From Roseateles depolymerans (GTDB lineage: Bacteria; Pseudomonadota; Gammaproteobacteria; Burkholderiales; Burkholderiaceae_C): DNA of 64,000 nucleotides. Shown here piece by piece: positions 1 through 7,928 of the stretch (the stretch's first letter is position 1; each line of letters starts with the position of its first letter). The notes below the pieces were generated by a model. The model was given only the letters and a program-made list of their open reading frames with translations, ran no database searches and was not told the DNA's origin. The stretch is taken from assembly GCF_003387155.1 (NCBI RefSeq), contig NZ_QUMT01000003.1:832233-896232 (forward strand), written 5' to 3'. The translations under genes and the position numbers were made by a program.

Positions 1-26
1 GGGAGAAGATTCGGCAAAATCGACTC

Positions 27-665
27 ATGACTGCTATTGCACGCCCCCCGGAAGAACTGCAAGAGGACTTCAGCACCCGTGAAGTGGCTCAGCGCCTGGG
101 CATGGCCGTGCGATCCGTTCAGCTCATGGTGGACCGGGGTGAACTGCAGGCCTGGCGCACGCCGGGCGGCCACCGCCGCATCCTGCGCAGCTCCCTGGAT
201 GCCTGGCTGACGGGCCGGGGTCTGGCGCCGACCAAGGGGGGCGATGCGCCCGCCGCCGCGGAAGCCGCCCGCAAGCTCCGGGTGCTGCTGATCGAGGACT
301 CGGTGCACTACCAGAATCTGGTGGCGCTGCTGGTGTCCCAGCAGTTTCCGGAACTGGAACTGCACACCGCCAATGACGGCATCGGCGGCCTGGTCATGTA
401 TGGCCAGCTGCAGCCGGACGTACTGCTGGTGGACATCCTGCTGCCCGGCATCGACGGGGCGGCGCTGGTGACCAGCCTGCGCTCCCAGCCGCTGTTTGCG
501 CATTGCGAGCTGATCTTCATCACCGCGCTGGACGAAGATCAGCGCCAGCCCTACGCCTTTGCGCTGGCCGATCTGCCGGTGATCCACAAGCCGCGCCTCG
601 TGGCCGACCTGCCGCCGATGCTCACGGCCGCCATCCAGCGCCTGAGCGCGACCACCACCGCCTGA
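27..665 (+). CDS. Response regulator, N-terminal MerR/excisionase-type HTH plus C-terminal receiver
   Basis: Cytoplasmic two-component regulator of 212 residues. Residues 15-62 form a MerR/excisionase-like winged helix (TREVAQRLGM, then TPGGHRRI), expected to bind DNA. Residues 84-208 form a CheY-like receiver with the acidic pair E90/D91, phosphoacceptor D136 (LLVDILLPG) and K188 (IHKP). The order HTH-then-receiver is the reverse of OmpR and NarL regulators. The gene is followed after one base by a second response regulator, so the two are probably co-transcribed. A partner kinase is not in the window and may lie to the left. Domain calls are firm; the target genes are unknown. Confidence 0.85.
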   Translation: MTAIARPPEELQEDFSTREVAQRLGMAVRSVQLMVDRGELQAWRTPGGHRRILRSSLDAWLTGRGLAPTKGGDAPAAAEAARKLRVLLIEDSVHYQNLVALLVSQQFPELELHTANDGIGGLVMYGQLQPDVLLVDILLPGIDGAALVTSLRSQPLFAHCELIFITALDEDQRQPYAFALADLPVIHKPRLVADLPPMLTAAIQRLSATTTA

Positions 666-666
666 C

Positions 667-1488
667 ATGGCCGCGCCGGTGCGGGTCCTCCTGGTGGAGG
701 ACGATGCCTCGCTTCAGCGCTTCGTGGCCATGGCGCTGGAGGACCAGGACGTCCTCCTGGTGGGCTGCACCTCGGTGGATGAAGCCCTGCTCACGCTGGG
801 CCGGCACGGATTCGACCTGATCATCACCGACCTCATGCTGCCGGTCCGCCATGGGCAGGAACTGCTGGCGGAACTGCGGGCGCAGCCCGAGCTGCGGCGG
901 GACGCCATGCTCGCGGTGTTCAGTGCAGGGCTCAATGCGCAGGTCCGGCGGCAGCTGGAAGGGCTGGGGGTGGGGCGTTTCCTGGTCAAGCCCTGTTCCC
1001 TGGCGGAGCTGCGGGCCTGTGTGGACGAAGCGCGCAAGGCGCCGGGAATGTCCGAGGCGACGGACCGGCACGCAGCACAGCCGTCCACGCAGACACCTCC
1101 GCAAGCACCTGCGCAGACGTCCAAGCAGCCCTCCGAGCAGCCCTCCAAGCAGCCCTCCAAGGAAGAGCAGCAGGCGGACGCCATCGCCACCTTCTTCGGT
1201 GACAACACGGCGCTGTATGAGGCTTTCCTGGCGCGTTGCAAGGCGCAGTTCCCCAAGGATCTGGCGCAGGGACGCGAAGCGGTGCAGCGGGGCGATGCGC
1301 AAAGCCTGCGCCATCTGGCCCACAGCCTCAAGAGCGTGTTGACGACGCTCGGATATCCCGAGGCGGCCGCCACCGCACGAGCGCTGGAAGATCTGGCGCA
1401 TCAGGCCAGCGCAGATCCTGCCGGTCATGCGCAAGCGCTGCGGGACGCCTGGCAGCGCCTGGACGCGGCGGTCAGCCAACAGCTCTGA
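667..1488 (+). CDS. Response regulator with receiver and Hpt domains
   Basis: Protein of 273 residues with an N-terminal receiver (acidic pair E11/D12, phosphoacceptor D55 in ITDLMLP, K108 in LVKP). A Gln/Ser/Pro linker at about 135-167 contains a short tandem repeat of the type KQPSEQPS. A C-terminal Hpt domain follows at about 170-265, with phospho-histidine H219 in AHSLKS. Receiver plus Hpt is the arrangement of a phosphorelay intermediate: phosphate could pass between D55 or another receiver and H219. There is no DNA-binding domain, so it likely works on the preceding response regulator or on a hybrid kinase outside the window. Start is the ATG one base after the upstream stop codon. Confidence 0.82.
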   Translation: MAAPVRVLLVEDDASLQRFVAMALEDQDVLLVGCTSVDEALLTLGRHGFDLIITDLMLPVRHGQELLAELRAQPELRRDAMLAVFSAGLNAQVRRQLEGLGVGRFLVKPCSLAELRACVDEARKAPGMSEATDRHAAQPSTQTPPQAPAQTSKQPSEQPSKQPSKEEQQADAIATFFGDNTALYEAFLARCKAQFPKDLAQGREAVQRGDAQSLRHLAHSLKSVLTTLGYPEAAATARALEDLAHQASADPAGHAQALRDAWQRLDAAVSQQL

Positions 1489-1802
1489 CGCAGCCGGCGC
1501 CGATCATTTCCAAACTGGAAAGAGTGATTTGGGCTGGCTGAGGATTCCGCCCCGCCCCGCAATGTCCGACAGTCCTTCCATCGCAGCCGGTCTTCCGGCC
1601 GCCCCAGAAGGAACCCACGACATGCCTGCCACCACTGCCCACCCCGGCCTCACGCCCGCCTCAGCCGCCCTTCGGTCTGCCGGCCTGTCGTAGCGCCCCT
1701 CGCGCCCCGTTCGTCCCCCCTCTCTTGATGCCCTCCGCCCCGCCGGCTCGCCGGGGCGGCGTGGCCCCGCTTTGCCTGCGAACCACCCCCAAGGAGACTT
1801 CC
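1489..1802. other. Intergenic stretch with GC-rich inverted repeat
   Basis: This 314-base gap has no convincing gene. A perfect 8-base inverted repeat (CCGCCCCG at 1735-1742, CGGGGCGG at 1752-1759) could form a stable hairpin, but no T-run follows it on either strand, so it is not a classical terminator. A 23-codon ORF at 1622-1693 has a fair ribosome-binding site (AAGGA) but no recognisable product, and I do not call it a gene. Confidence 0.5.
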
Positions 1803-2450
1803 ATGACCACCCCCACGCCTTCCGTCACCCCTTCCCTCACGCTGCACCACTTCGCCCTGTCGGGCCACTCGCATCGTGTGCAGCTCATGCTGTCGCTGCT
1901 GGACCTGCCGCACGAGATCGTGCCCGTCAACCTGCGCAAGGGCGAGCACAAGTCCGAAGCCTTCCTCCGGTTCAACCCCTTCGGCCAGGTGCCGGTGCTG
2001 CAGGACGGCGACACGGTGCTGTTCGACTCCAACGCGATCCTGGTCTATCTGGCGCGCCGCTATGACCCCTCCGGCCGCTGGCTGCCGAACGATGCCAAGG
2101 GCCAGGCCGCCGTCCAGGCTTGGCTGTCGGTCGCTGCAGGGCTGGTCGCCTTCGGGCCGGCCGCAGCGCGCCTGATCACGCTGTTCGGCGCCAAGCTGCA
2201 TGCCGACGAGGTCATCGCCCGGTCCCATCAGCTGTTGCAAGTGATGGAAGGCGTCCTGGGTCGCGACGACTTCCTGGTCGGGTCATCGGCCACGCTGGCC
2301 GATGTGGCCGGCTACAGCTACATCGCCGCCGCCCCCGAAGGCAATGTGGACCTGGCGCCCTATCCGAATGTGCGCGCCTGGCTGGCACGGATCGAGGCCC
2401 TGCCGGGCTTCGTGCCCTTCCCCCAGTCGGCCGTCGGCCTGTCTGCCTGA
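1803..2450 (+). CDS. Glutathione S-transferase family protein
   Basis: Cytosolic GST of 215 residues. The N-terminal thioredoxin-like half carries [13 protein letters not shown], then [14 protein letters not shown] and the gamma-glutamyl-binding [10 protein letters not shown]. The C-terminal all-alpha half ends with the typical [17 protein letters not shown]. Start chosen at ATG 1803 because AAGGAG lies just upstream at 1791-1796; an in-frame extension to 1725 has no such site. Substrate cannot be told from the sequence. It is followed after 82 bases by a flavoprotein on the same strand, so the two may share a transcript. GSTs usually detoxify electrophiles or reduce disulfides using glutathione. 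Confidence 0.85.
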   Translation: MTTPTPSVTPSLTLHHFALSGHSHRVQLMLSLLDLPHEIVPVNLRKGEHKSEAFLRFNPFGQVPVLQDGDTVLFDSNAILVYLARRYDPSGRWLPNDAKGQAAVQAWLSVAAGLVAFGPAAARLITLFGAKLHADEVIARSHQLLQVMEGVLGRDDFLVGSSATLADVAGYSYIAAAPEGNVDLAPYPNVRAWLARIEALPGFVPFPQSAVGLSA

Positions 2451-2532
2451 ATCCACGGCGGCCGCCAAGGCCCCGTCTCCAAGTCCCGTCTGCGCGTCCC
2501 GTCTCCACGACCCTTCAGCGCCGGAGCCCTCC

Positions 2533-4566
2533 ATGAACGCCTCCCTCATCCGCCAGGACAACCCCTTCCACGCCGGTGAGCAAGCCGTGCAGCAACGCCT
2601 GGGCGTTGCCGAGCGGATGCTGGGCATCGGCCAGCGGGTGGTGCGCACCTACATGCCGGCGCAGCACCGCCAGTTCTATGGGCAACTGCCCTTCATCATG
2701 GTGGGCTCGGTGGATGCGCAGGAGCGTCCCTGGGCCTCGGTGCTGGTGGGCGAGCCCGGCTTCATCGAGTCCCCGGACGACCATCACCTGCGCTTCACCG
2801 CCCGGCCGGTGGCGGGGGACCCCCTCGCCGAGGGCTTGCACGCGGGCGCGCCGCTGGGCTTCCTGGGGATCGAGCTGCACACGCGCCGGCGCAATCGCGT
2901 CAACGGGGTGGTCAGCGGGGTGCGGCCCGACGGCTTCGACCTGGACGTTGAACAGACCGTCGGCAACTGCCCGCAATACATCCAGGGCCGGGACATGCAC
3001 TGGGTGCGGGACCCGCAGGACCTGCAACCGCGCCAACGCGAGGCCCTGACCCAACTGGACGGGCCGGCGCGTGCGCTGATCGGGAAGGCGGACACCCTGT
3101 TCATCGCCAGCCATGCGCCAGGCGCGGGGGCCGATGTGTCGCACCGCGGCGGCCGGTCGGGCTTCGTGCACATCGAGGACGACCGGACCTTCCTCGTCCC
3201 GGACTTCCTCGGCAACCACCTGTTCATGACCTTCGGCAACCTGGCGGTGAACCCGCGCGCAGGCGTGTTGTTCATCGACTTCGACACCGGTGAAGTGCTC
3301 ACTCTCACCGGCCGTGCCGAGGTGGTCTGGGACGGCGAACTGCTCAAATCCGTCGCCGCCTTCGAAGGGGCCGAGCGGGCCTGGCGCTTCCATGTGGAGG
3401 CGGGCTGGCGACTCAGCGAGGCGCTTCCGCTGCGCTGGCGCTTCCGGGACTGGTCCCCCAACTCACTGATCACCGGCACCTGGGACGAGGCCGCTGCACG
3501 GCTGAAGGCCGCCGACCTGGCCCAGACCTGGCGGCCCTACCGCGTGGCCCGCATCGTGGACGAGAGCCGCGTCATCCGCTCCTTCCACCTGCAGCCGGAC
3601 GACGGCCAGGCGCTGCCGCCGCTGCAGGCCGGGCAGCACCTGCCGATCCGGCTCGGCGCGGCCGGCCCGATGCGCACCTACACCGTCTCTTCGGCGCCCG
3701 GGGACGATCACCTGCGGCTGAGCATCAAGCGCGACGGCCAGGTGTCCACGCAGATGCATGAGCAGTTGCGGGTGGGCGACGTGATCGAGGCGATGGGCCC
3801 GCGCGGCCAGTTCACCCTCGATGCCACCGAAAAGCGGCCCGCCGTTTTGATCGGCGCCGGCGTCGGCATCACGCCGATGATGGCGTTCCTGCGCCACATC
3901 GTCACCGAGGGCTTCCGCCGACGCGGCACCCGGCCGACGCATGTCATCCAGGTGGCGCACGACGCCCAGGTGCGGGCCTTCGGCGCCGAGCTCGACGCGC
4001 TCGCCGCCCGTGCCAATGGCGCGGTGCGCGTGCACACGGTGCTCAGCGACGCGCCGGCGGGGGCCCTCCAGGGTCCGCTCACCCTCGAGATGCTCAAGAG
4101 CCTGCTGCCGTTCGACGACCACGAGTTCTATCTCTGCGGCCCGGGCGGTTTCATGCAGTCCCTCTACGACGGGCTGCGCGGGCTGGGTGTGCGCGATGAA
4201 CGCATCCATGCGGAAGCCTTCGGTCCCGCGTCCCTGACGCGGCGTGCGGACGCGTCGGCCACTTCTTCGGCACCGGCGGCACCGGCGGCGCTGCCTCCGG
4301 CCAAGGAAGCCACGGTGGTCTTCAAGCGCAGCGGCGAGGCGTCGGTCTGGAAACCGGAGCACGGCAGCCTGCTGGAATTTGCGGAAGGGAAAGGCCTGTC
4401 GCCGCCCTTCTCATGCCGGGCGGGCCACTGCGGCAGTTGCCTGACGCGCGTCCAGTCCGGCGCCGTGACCTATGCCAAGCCGCCCGCCTGGAAGACCGGA
4501 CCGCAGGAAGCGCTGCTGTGCTGCGCGGTGCCGGCCGCGGGGGACGACCTGGTGCTGGATCTGTAG
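2533..4566 (+). CDS. PNPOx-like / ferredoxin reductase / 2Fe-2S ferredoxin fusion oxidoreductase
   Basis: Soluble flavoprotein of 677 residues joining three modules. Residues 1 to about 320 are a pyridoxamine-phosphate-oxidase-like FMN-binding split barrel (GRSGFVHIEDDR, FLGNHLFMTFGNL). About 330-560 is a ferredoxin-NADP reductase module with FAD-binding MRTYTVSSAP and NAD-binding GAGVGITPMMAFLR, ending near YLCGPGGFM. About 595-677 is a plant-type 2Fe-2S ferredoxin with ligands C628, C633, C636 and C663. The layout implies electron flow NAD(P)H to FAD to 2Fe-2S and probably to the FMN domain or a partner. Start at ATG 2533; the ORF stays open further upstream into the GST gene, but that part is unlikely to be translated. 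The true substrate is unknown. Confidence 0.85.
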   Translation: MNASLIRQDNPFHAGEQAVQQRLGVAERMLGIGQRVVRTYMPAQHRQFYGQLPFIMVGSVDAQERPWASVLVGEPGFIESPDDHHLRFTARPVAGDPLAEGLHAGAPLGFLGIELHTRRRNRVNGVVSGVRPDGFDLDVEQTVGNCPQYIQGRDMHWVRDPQDLQPRQREALTQLDGPARALIGKADTLFIASHAPGAGADVSHRGGRSGFVHIEDDRTFLVPDFLGNHLFMTFGNLAVNPRAGVLFIDFDTGEVLTLTGRAEVVWDGELLKSVAAFEGAERAWRFHVEAGWRLSEALPLRWRFRDWSPNSLITGTWDEAAARLKAADLAQTWRPYRVARIVDESRVIRSFHLQPDDGQALPPLQAGQHLPIRLGAAGPMRTYTVSSAPGDDHLRLSIKRDGQVSTQMHEQLRVGDVIEAMGPRGQFTLDATEKRPAVLIGAGVGITPMMAFLRHIVTEGFRRRGTRPTHVIQVAHDAQVRAFGAELDALAARANGAVRVHTVLSDAPAGALQGPLTLEMLKSLLPFDDHEFYLCGPGGFMQSLYDGLRGLGVRDERIHAEAFGPASLTRRADASATSSAPAAPAALPPAKEATVVFKRSGEASVWKPEHGSLLEFAEGKGLSPPFSCRAGHCGSCLTRVQSGAVTYAKPPAWKTGPQEALLCCAVPAAGDDLVLDL

Positions 4567-4597
4567 ACGAGGCCGGGTCGGGCGCGCACCCCAGGCC

Positions 4598-5497
4598 CTA
4601 GCGCAGCGCCGGATGGGCGCGCAGCGCCTGCACCGCCAGATCGATGAAGCCCCGCACCTTCTGCGTCGCTCGCCGGCCTTCGCGGTGGACCACATGGATG
4701 GGCAGCGCCGGTGTCTCGAAGGGCTCCAGCACGGTCTCGAGCGTCCCCTGCCGCAGCGCATCCGCCACCTGGTAGCTCAGCAGGCGTGTCATGCCGAAAC
4801 CGGCCACCGCCGCCGCAATGGCGGAGTCATTGCTGCTGGTGCGGATGCGCGCCCGCAGGCGCTGATGCAGCGGTTTGCCATCCTCCTGGAACTGCCAGTC
4901 CACCTCCACCGGCGCACCGCCCCGCGCCACCAGCGTGTGCCGGGACAGGTCCGAGGGATGGTCGGGTCGGCCATGCGCCTGCAGATAGGCCGGCGAGGCC
5001 ACCAGCACCTGGCGCACCGTCCCCACCTTGACCGCCTGCAGCGAGGAATCCGGCAGCTCGCCGATACGGACCGCCACGTCCACGCCCTCCTCGTCCAGGT
5101 TGACGATGCGGTCGACGAACAGGCACTGGGCGTCCACCTCGGGGCAACGGGTGAGGTAGTCCACCAGCACGGGCATCACATACAGGTGGCCGAACAGCAC
5201 CGGCGCCGTCAGCACCAGCGTGCCCCGTGCGGCCGCATGCGTGCCACTGGCGGCGTCTTCGGCCGCTTGCAGATCAGCCAGGATGCGCCGGCAGTCTTCG
5301 GCGAACCGGGCCCCCGCTTCGGTGACGCGCACGACCCGCGTGGTGCGCGTGAGCAGTCGCAGGCCCAGCCGCTCCTCGAGCTCCGCCACGGCCCGGGTGA
5401 CGACCGGCGGCGACAGGTCCAGCTTGCGCGCCGCGCTGGCAAAACCGCCTTCGTCCACCACGGTCACAAAAACCGTCATTGCCTGCAATCTGTCCAC
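4598..5497 (-). CDS. LysR-family transcriptional regulator
   Basis: DNA-binding regulator of 299 residues with an N-terminal winged HTH (about 1-60: FVTVVDEGGFASAARKLDLS, then VTRAVAELEERLGLRLL) and a substrate-binding co-inducer domain (about 90-295). GTG is the start; a strong GGGAGG site lies 7-9 bases upstream, better than the internal ATG at 5479. It sits 15 bases downstream of another LysR gene on the same strand, so the two regulators may be co-transcribed. Its stop faces the convergent flavoprotein gene. The target is unknown; LysR proteins often control a divergent neighbour, but this one has none. Confidence 0.9.
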   Translation of the reverse strand: MDRLQAMTVFVTVVDEGGFASAARKLDLSPPVVTRAVAELEERLGLRLLTRTTRVVRVTEAGARFAEDCRRILADLQAAEDAASGTHAAARGTLVLTAPVLFGHLYVMPVLVDYLTRCPEVDAQCLFVDRIVNLDEEGVDVAVRIGELPDSSLQAVKVGTVRQVLVASPAYLQAHGRPDHPSDLSRHTLVARGGAPVEVDWQFQEDGKPLHQRLRARIRTSSNDSAIAAAVAGFGMTRLLSYQVADALRQGTLETVLEPFETPALPIHVVHREGRRATQKVRGFIDLAVQALRAHPALR

Positions 5498-5512
5498 GCC
5501 CGGCCTCCCTGG

Positions 5513-6430
5513 TCAGCCGGGGGGATTGTCGCCCTCGCGCGCATCGACTTCGCGCAGCAGCGCCACCAGGGCCCGCAACCCCGCGGGGGCCAGCCGCTGG
5601 CCCGGGTAGTACAGCGCCAGGCGGCCCACGCCAGGGGTCCAGTCCTGCAGCACCTGCACCAACCTTCCGGCTTGCAGGTGGGGCCGCGCGGCCCAGGCGT
5701 TGATGTAGACAAGGCCGATGCCGGCCAGCGCCGCCTGAAGACGCAGCCCGTTGTCATCCAGCGTCAACGGTCCATCGACGTCCAGCGAGACCGTCTCCCC
5801 TTGCCGGATGAATTCCCATCGCCACAGGGCACCGCTGGCCAGTCGATTGCGGATGCAGCGGTGGGACGAGAGGTCATGCGGGGTGGTTGGCGCCGGCCTG
5901 TCGCGCAGATAGGCGGGCGACCCGACGACCACGAAGCCCTGCTCGGGGCCGAAGCGGGCGGCCACCATGTCCTGCGGCACGCTGGAGGCCAGGCGGATGC
6001 CGGCGTCGAACCCCTCGGCGACGATATCGACCATCCGCCCCTCGGTCACCACATCCACCTGCATGTCCGGATAGCGCTGCAGATATTCGGGCAGGCAGCT
6101 CGCCAGCAACTGATGGGCCGCCGCCTCGGACGTGTTGATGCGCAAGGTGCCGGCCAGACGCGGGCTCTGGGCCCGGGTGGCGTCCATGGCGCCTTCGATC
6201 TCTTGCAGCGCGGGGGCGATCCGGGCGAGGAACTCCCGCCCCGCTTCCGACAGCGCGACACTGCGGGTGGTGCGGTGGAACAGTCGCACGCCCATGCGCG
6301 CTTCCAGCGCAGAAACGGCATGGCTGACCGCGGACGCGGACTGCCCCAGGTCGGCGGCAGCAGCGCGAAAACTCTGGCGCGCGGCCACCGCAGCCACCGC
6401 TTGCAGGCCGGAGAGGTCGGTGCGCCTCAT
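5513..6430 (-). CDS. LysR-family transcriptional regulator, divergent from SDR gene
   Basis: LysR regulator of 305 residues: HTH at about 1-60 (SFRAAAADLGQSASAVSHAV, RLFHRTTRSVALSEAG) and a C-terminal effector domain. I chose ATG 6430 (MRRTDL) because CAGGGGG precedes it. An upstream ATG at 6454 lacks a ribosome-binding site and would nearly touch the inverted repeat at 6457-6471. That repeat has the LysR T-N11-A form and lies between this gene and the divergent SDR gene. The likeliest role is control of that SDR gene and of itself (inference). The family match is clear; the inducer is unknown. Confidence 0.88.
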   Translation of the reverse strand: MRRTDLSGLQAVAAVAARQSFRAAAADLGQSASAVSHAVSALEARMGVRLFHRTTRSVALSEAGREFLARIAPALQEIEGAMDATRAQSPRLAGTLRINTSEAAAHQLLASCLPEYLQRYPDMQVDVVTEGRMVDIVAEGFDAGIRLASSVPQDMVAARFGPEQGFVVVGSPAYLRDRPAPTTPHDLSSHRCIRNRLASGALWRWEFIRQGETVSLDVDGPLTLDDNGLRLQAALAGIGLVYINAWAARPHLQAGRLVQVLQDWTPGVGRLALYYPGQRLAPAGLRALVALLREVDAREGDNPPG

Positions 6431-6456
6431 GCCGAGCCCCCTGCGCACGCCCATTG

Positions 6457-6471
6457 GTGAATTGATTTCAC
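6457..6471. promoter_or_regulatory. Putative LysR operator (T-N11-A dyad)
   Basis: The sequence GTGAATTGATTTCAC has perfect 5-base arms around a 5-base centre and fits the LysR-box pattern T-N11-A. It lies in the 123-base gap between the LysR gene and the divergent SDR gene, where an autoregulatory site is expected. Confidence 0.5.
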
Positions 6472-6553
6472 GTCCACGTGCCGCATTCTGCTACTTATCT
6501 TGTCAATGCGGAGCCACTACCTTTGAGGAATCTTGATTTCCAACGGAGCTTCC

Positions 6554-7474
6554 ATGTCCCGCCTCACCACGCCCTTCGACTTCCATTCCACCGCCCGCGA
6601 CGTCTTGCGCGACGTGGATCTCACCGGCCAGCGCGCCCTGGTCACTGGCGGTGCGTCGGGCATCGGGCTGGAAACGGCCCGTGCGCTGGTGAACGCCGGC
6701 GCCGAGGTCACCCTGGCCGTGCGCCGCCCGGAGGCCGCGCAGGCGGTCGCGCAGGAGCTGCGCGCCGGCGGGCGAGGGGCGGTCCACGTGGCGCCGCTCG
6801 ACCTGGTCGACCTCGACTCGGTGCGCCGCTTCAGCGCAGACTGGCGGGGTCCACTGCACATGCTCGTGAACAATGCCGGCATCATGGCCCTGCCGGAGCT
6901 GCAGCACTCCGCGCAAGGTTGGGAGCTGCAATGGGCCACCAACTTCCTCGGCCATTTCGCACTGACGGTCGGGCTGCATGCGGCGCTCAAGGCGGCCGGC
7001 GGTGCACGTGTCGTGTCCGTGAGTTCCAGCGCGCAGTTGCTGGGACCGGTCGTGTTCGATGACCTGCACTTCCGCTTCCGCGCCTACGAGCCGTTCGCGG
7101 CCTATGCCCAGGCCAAGACCGCCTGCGTGCTCATGGCGGTGGAGGCGACGCGCCGCTGGCGGGATGATGGAATCCTGGCCAATGCGCTGCACCCCGGCGC
7201 GATTGCCACCGGCCTGCAGAAACACACCGGCGGGCTCAAGACACCCCCGGAGCGCCGCAAGACCCCTGAGCAGGGCGCAGCCACCTCGGTGTTGCTGGCC
7301 GCCTCGCCGCTGCTCTCGGGCGTGGGAGGGCGTTATTTCGAGGATTGCAATGAGGCGCCGGTGGTGGACAGCCGCCCCGCGGATTTCACCGGCGTTGCGC
7401 CCTATGCACTCGATGCCGACAACGCACGGCGCCTGTGGGTCCTGGCCAGCACCGCCATCGGCTTGCCGGCGTGA
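6554..7474 (+). CDS. Short-chain dehydrogenase/reductase (SDR)
   Basis: NAD(P)-dependent oxidoreductase of 306 residues in the retinol-dehydrogenase/WW-oxidoreductase-like branch of classical SDRs. The cofactor motif TGGASGIG is at about 31-38, the structural NNAG near 105, and the catalytic Ser (SVSSSAQ) and YAQAK pair follow in the expected order. Start is ATG 6554 with ACGGAG upstream; a start at 6533 has no such site. Divergent from a LysR gene that probably controls it. Substrate cannot be assigned. Confidence 0.87.
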   Translation: MSRLTTPFDFHSTARDVLRDVDLTGQRALVTGGASGIGLETARALVNAGAEVTLAVRRPEAAQAVAQELRAGGRGAVHVAPLDLVDLDSVRRFSADWRGPLHMLVNNAGIMALPELQHSAQGWELQWATNFLGHFALTVGLHAALKAAGGARVVSVSSSAQLLGPVVFDDLHFRFRAYEPFAAYAQAKTACVLMAVEATRRWRDDGILANALHPGAIATGLQKHTGGLKTPPERRKTPEQGAATSVLLAASPLLSGVGGRYFEDCNEAPVVDSRPADFTGVAPYALDADNARRLWVLASTAIGLPA

Positions 7475-7581
7475 AGGCCAGTGCGGCACTGTTTCCGCTT
7501 CCGTAACGCTGTCTTGGACACGGCACGGATTGCCTCCACATCCGCAAGCGCCGACAGTGGCATCACCCTCAGGAGATGCCC

Positions 7582-7800
7582 ATGCTGCCCGCCCCCTTCT
7601 ACAGCGAACTGCCCGGTGACCTGGGCGACGACACCGCCTGGTTTGCCGCGTCCCGGCCATGCATGCCACCGGTCCGGCACGCCTTGTCGTGGACGGCGCG
7701 CCTGCGTCTGAGCGTCAGCCACGCCTGGCCTGCCCGCACCGCGTCCGCAGGGGAGCCGCTGGAGCGCCTCGCCCCGGCGGCGTCTACCGCCGCCCGCTGA
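7582..7800 (+). CDS. Small hypothetical protein
   Basis: A 72-residue ORF with a good AGGAG site at 7571-7575, six bases before ATG 7582; an ATG at 7576 is too close to that site. The product starts MLPAPFYSELPGD and is rich in Ala, Arg and Trp, with no recognised domain, signal peptide or membrane segment. It lies between the SDR gene and a c-di-GMP signalling gene. The ribosome-binding site is the main support; it could be spurious in DNA this GC-rich. Confidence 0.4.
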   Translation: MLPAPFYSELPGDLGDDTAWFAASRPCMPPVRHALSWTARLRLSVSHAWPARTASAGEPLERLAPAASTAAR

Positions 7801-7928
7801 TCCGCTGTTTTCAGTGGCGACTGATGCTGTTCAGCCGCGGGTTTGATCCCTACGCTTGGCGTCATGGAATCGCGTGGTGCCGCCATCCGATGCCTTCCGC
7901 GGGTGATGCCCGCCCCAGGAGCCTTGCC

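Noticed and set aside
1562-1693. Short ORF after the receiver-Hpt gene
   Set aside because: The first ATG has no ribosome-binding site, and the second leaves only 23 codons without recognisable features.
1735-1759. GC-rich hairpin as a terminator
   Set aside because: There is no T-run on either strand after the stem.
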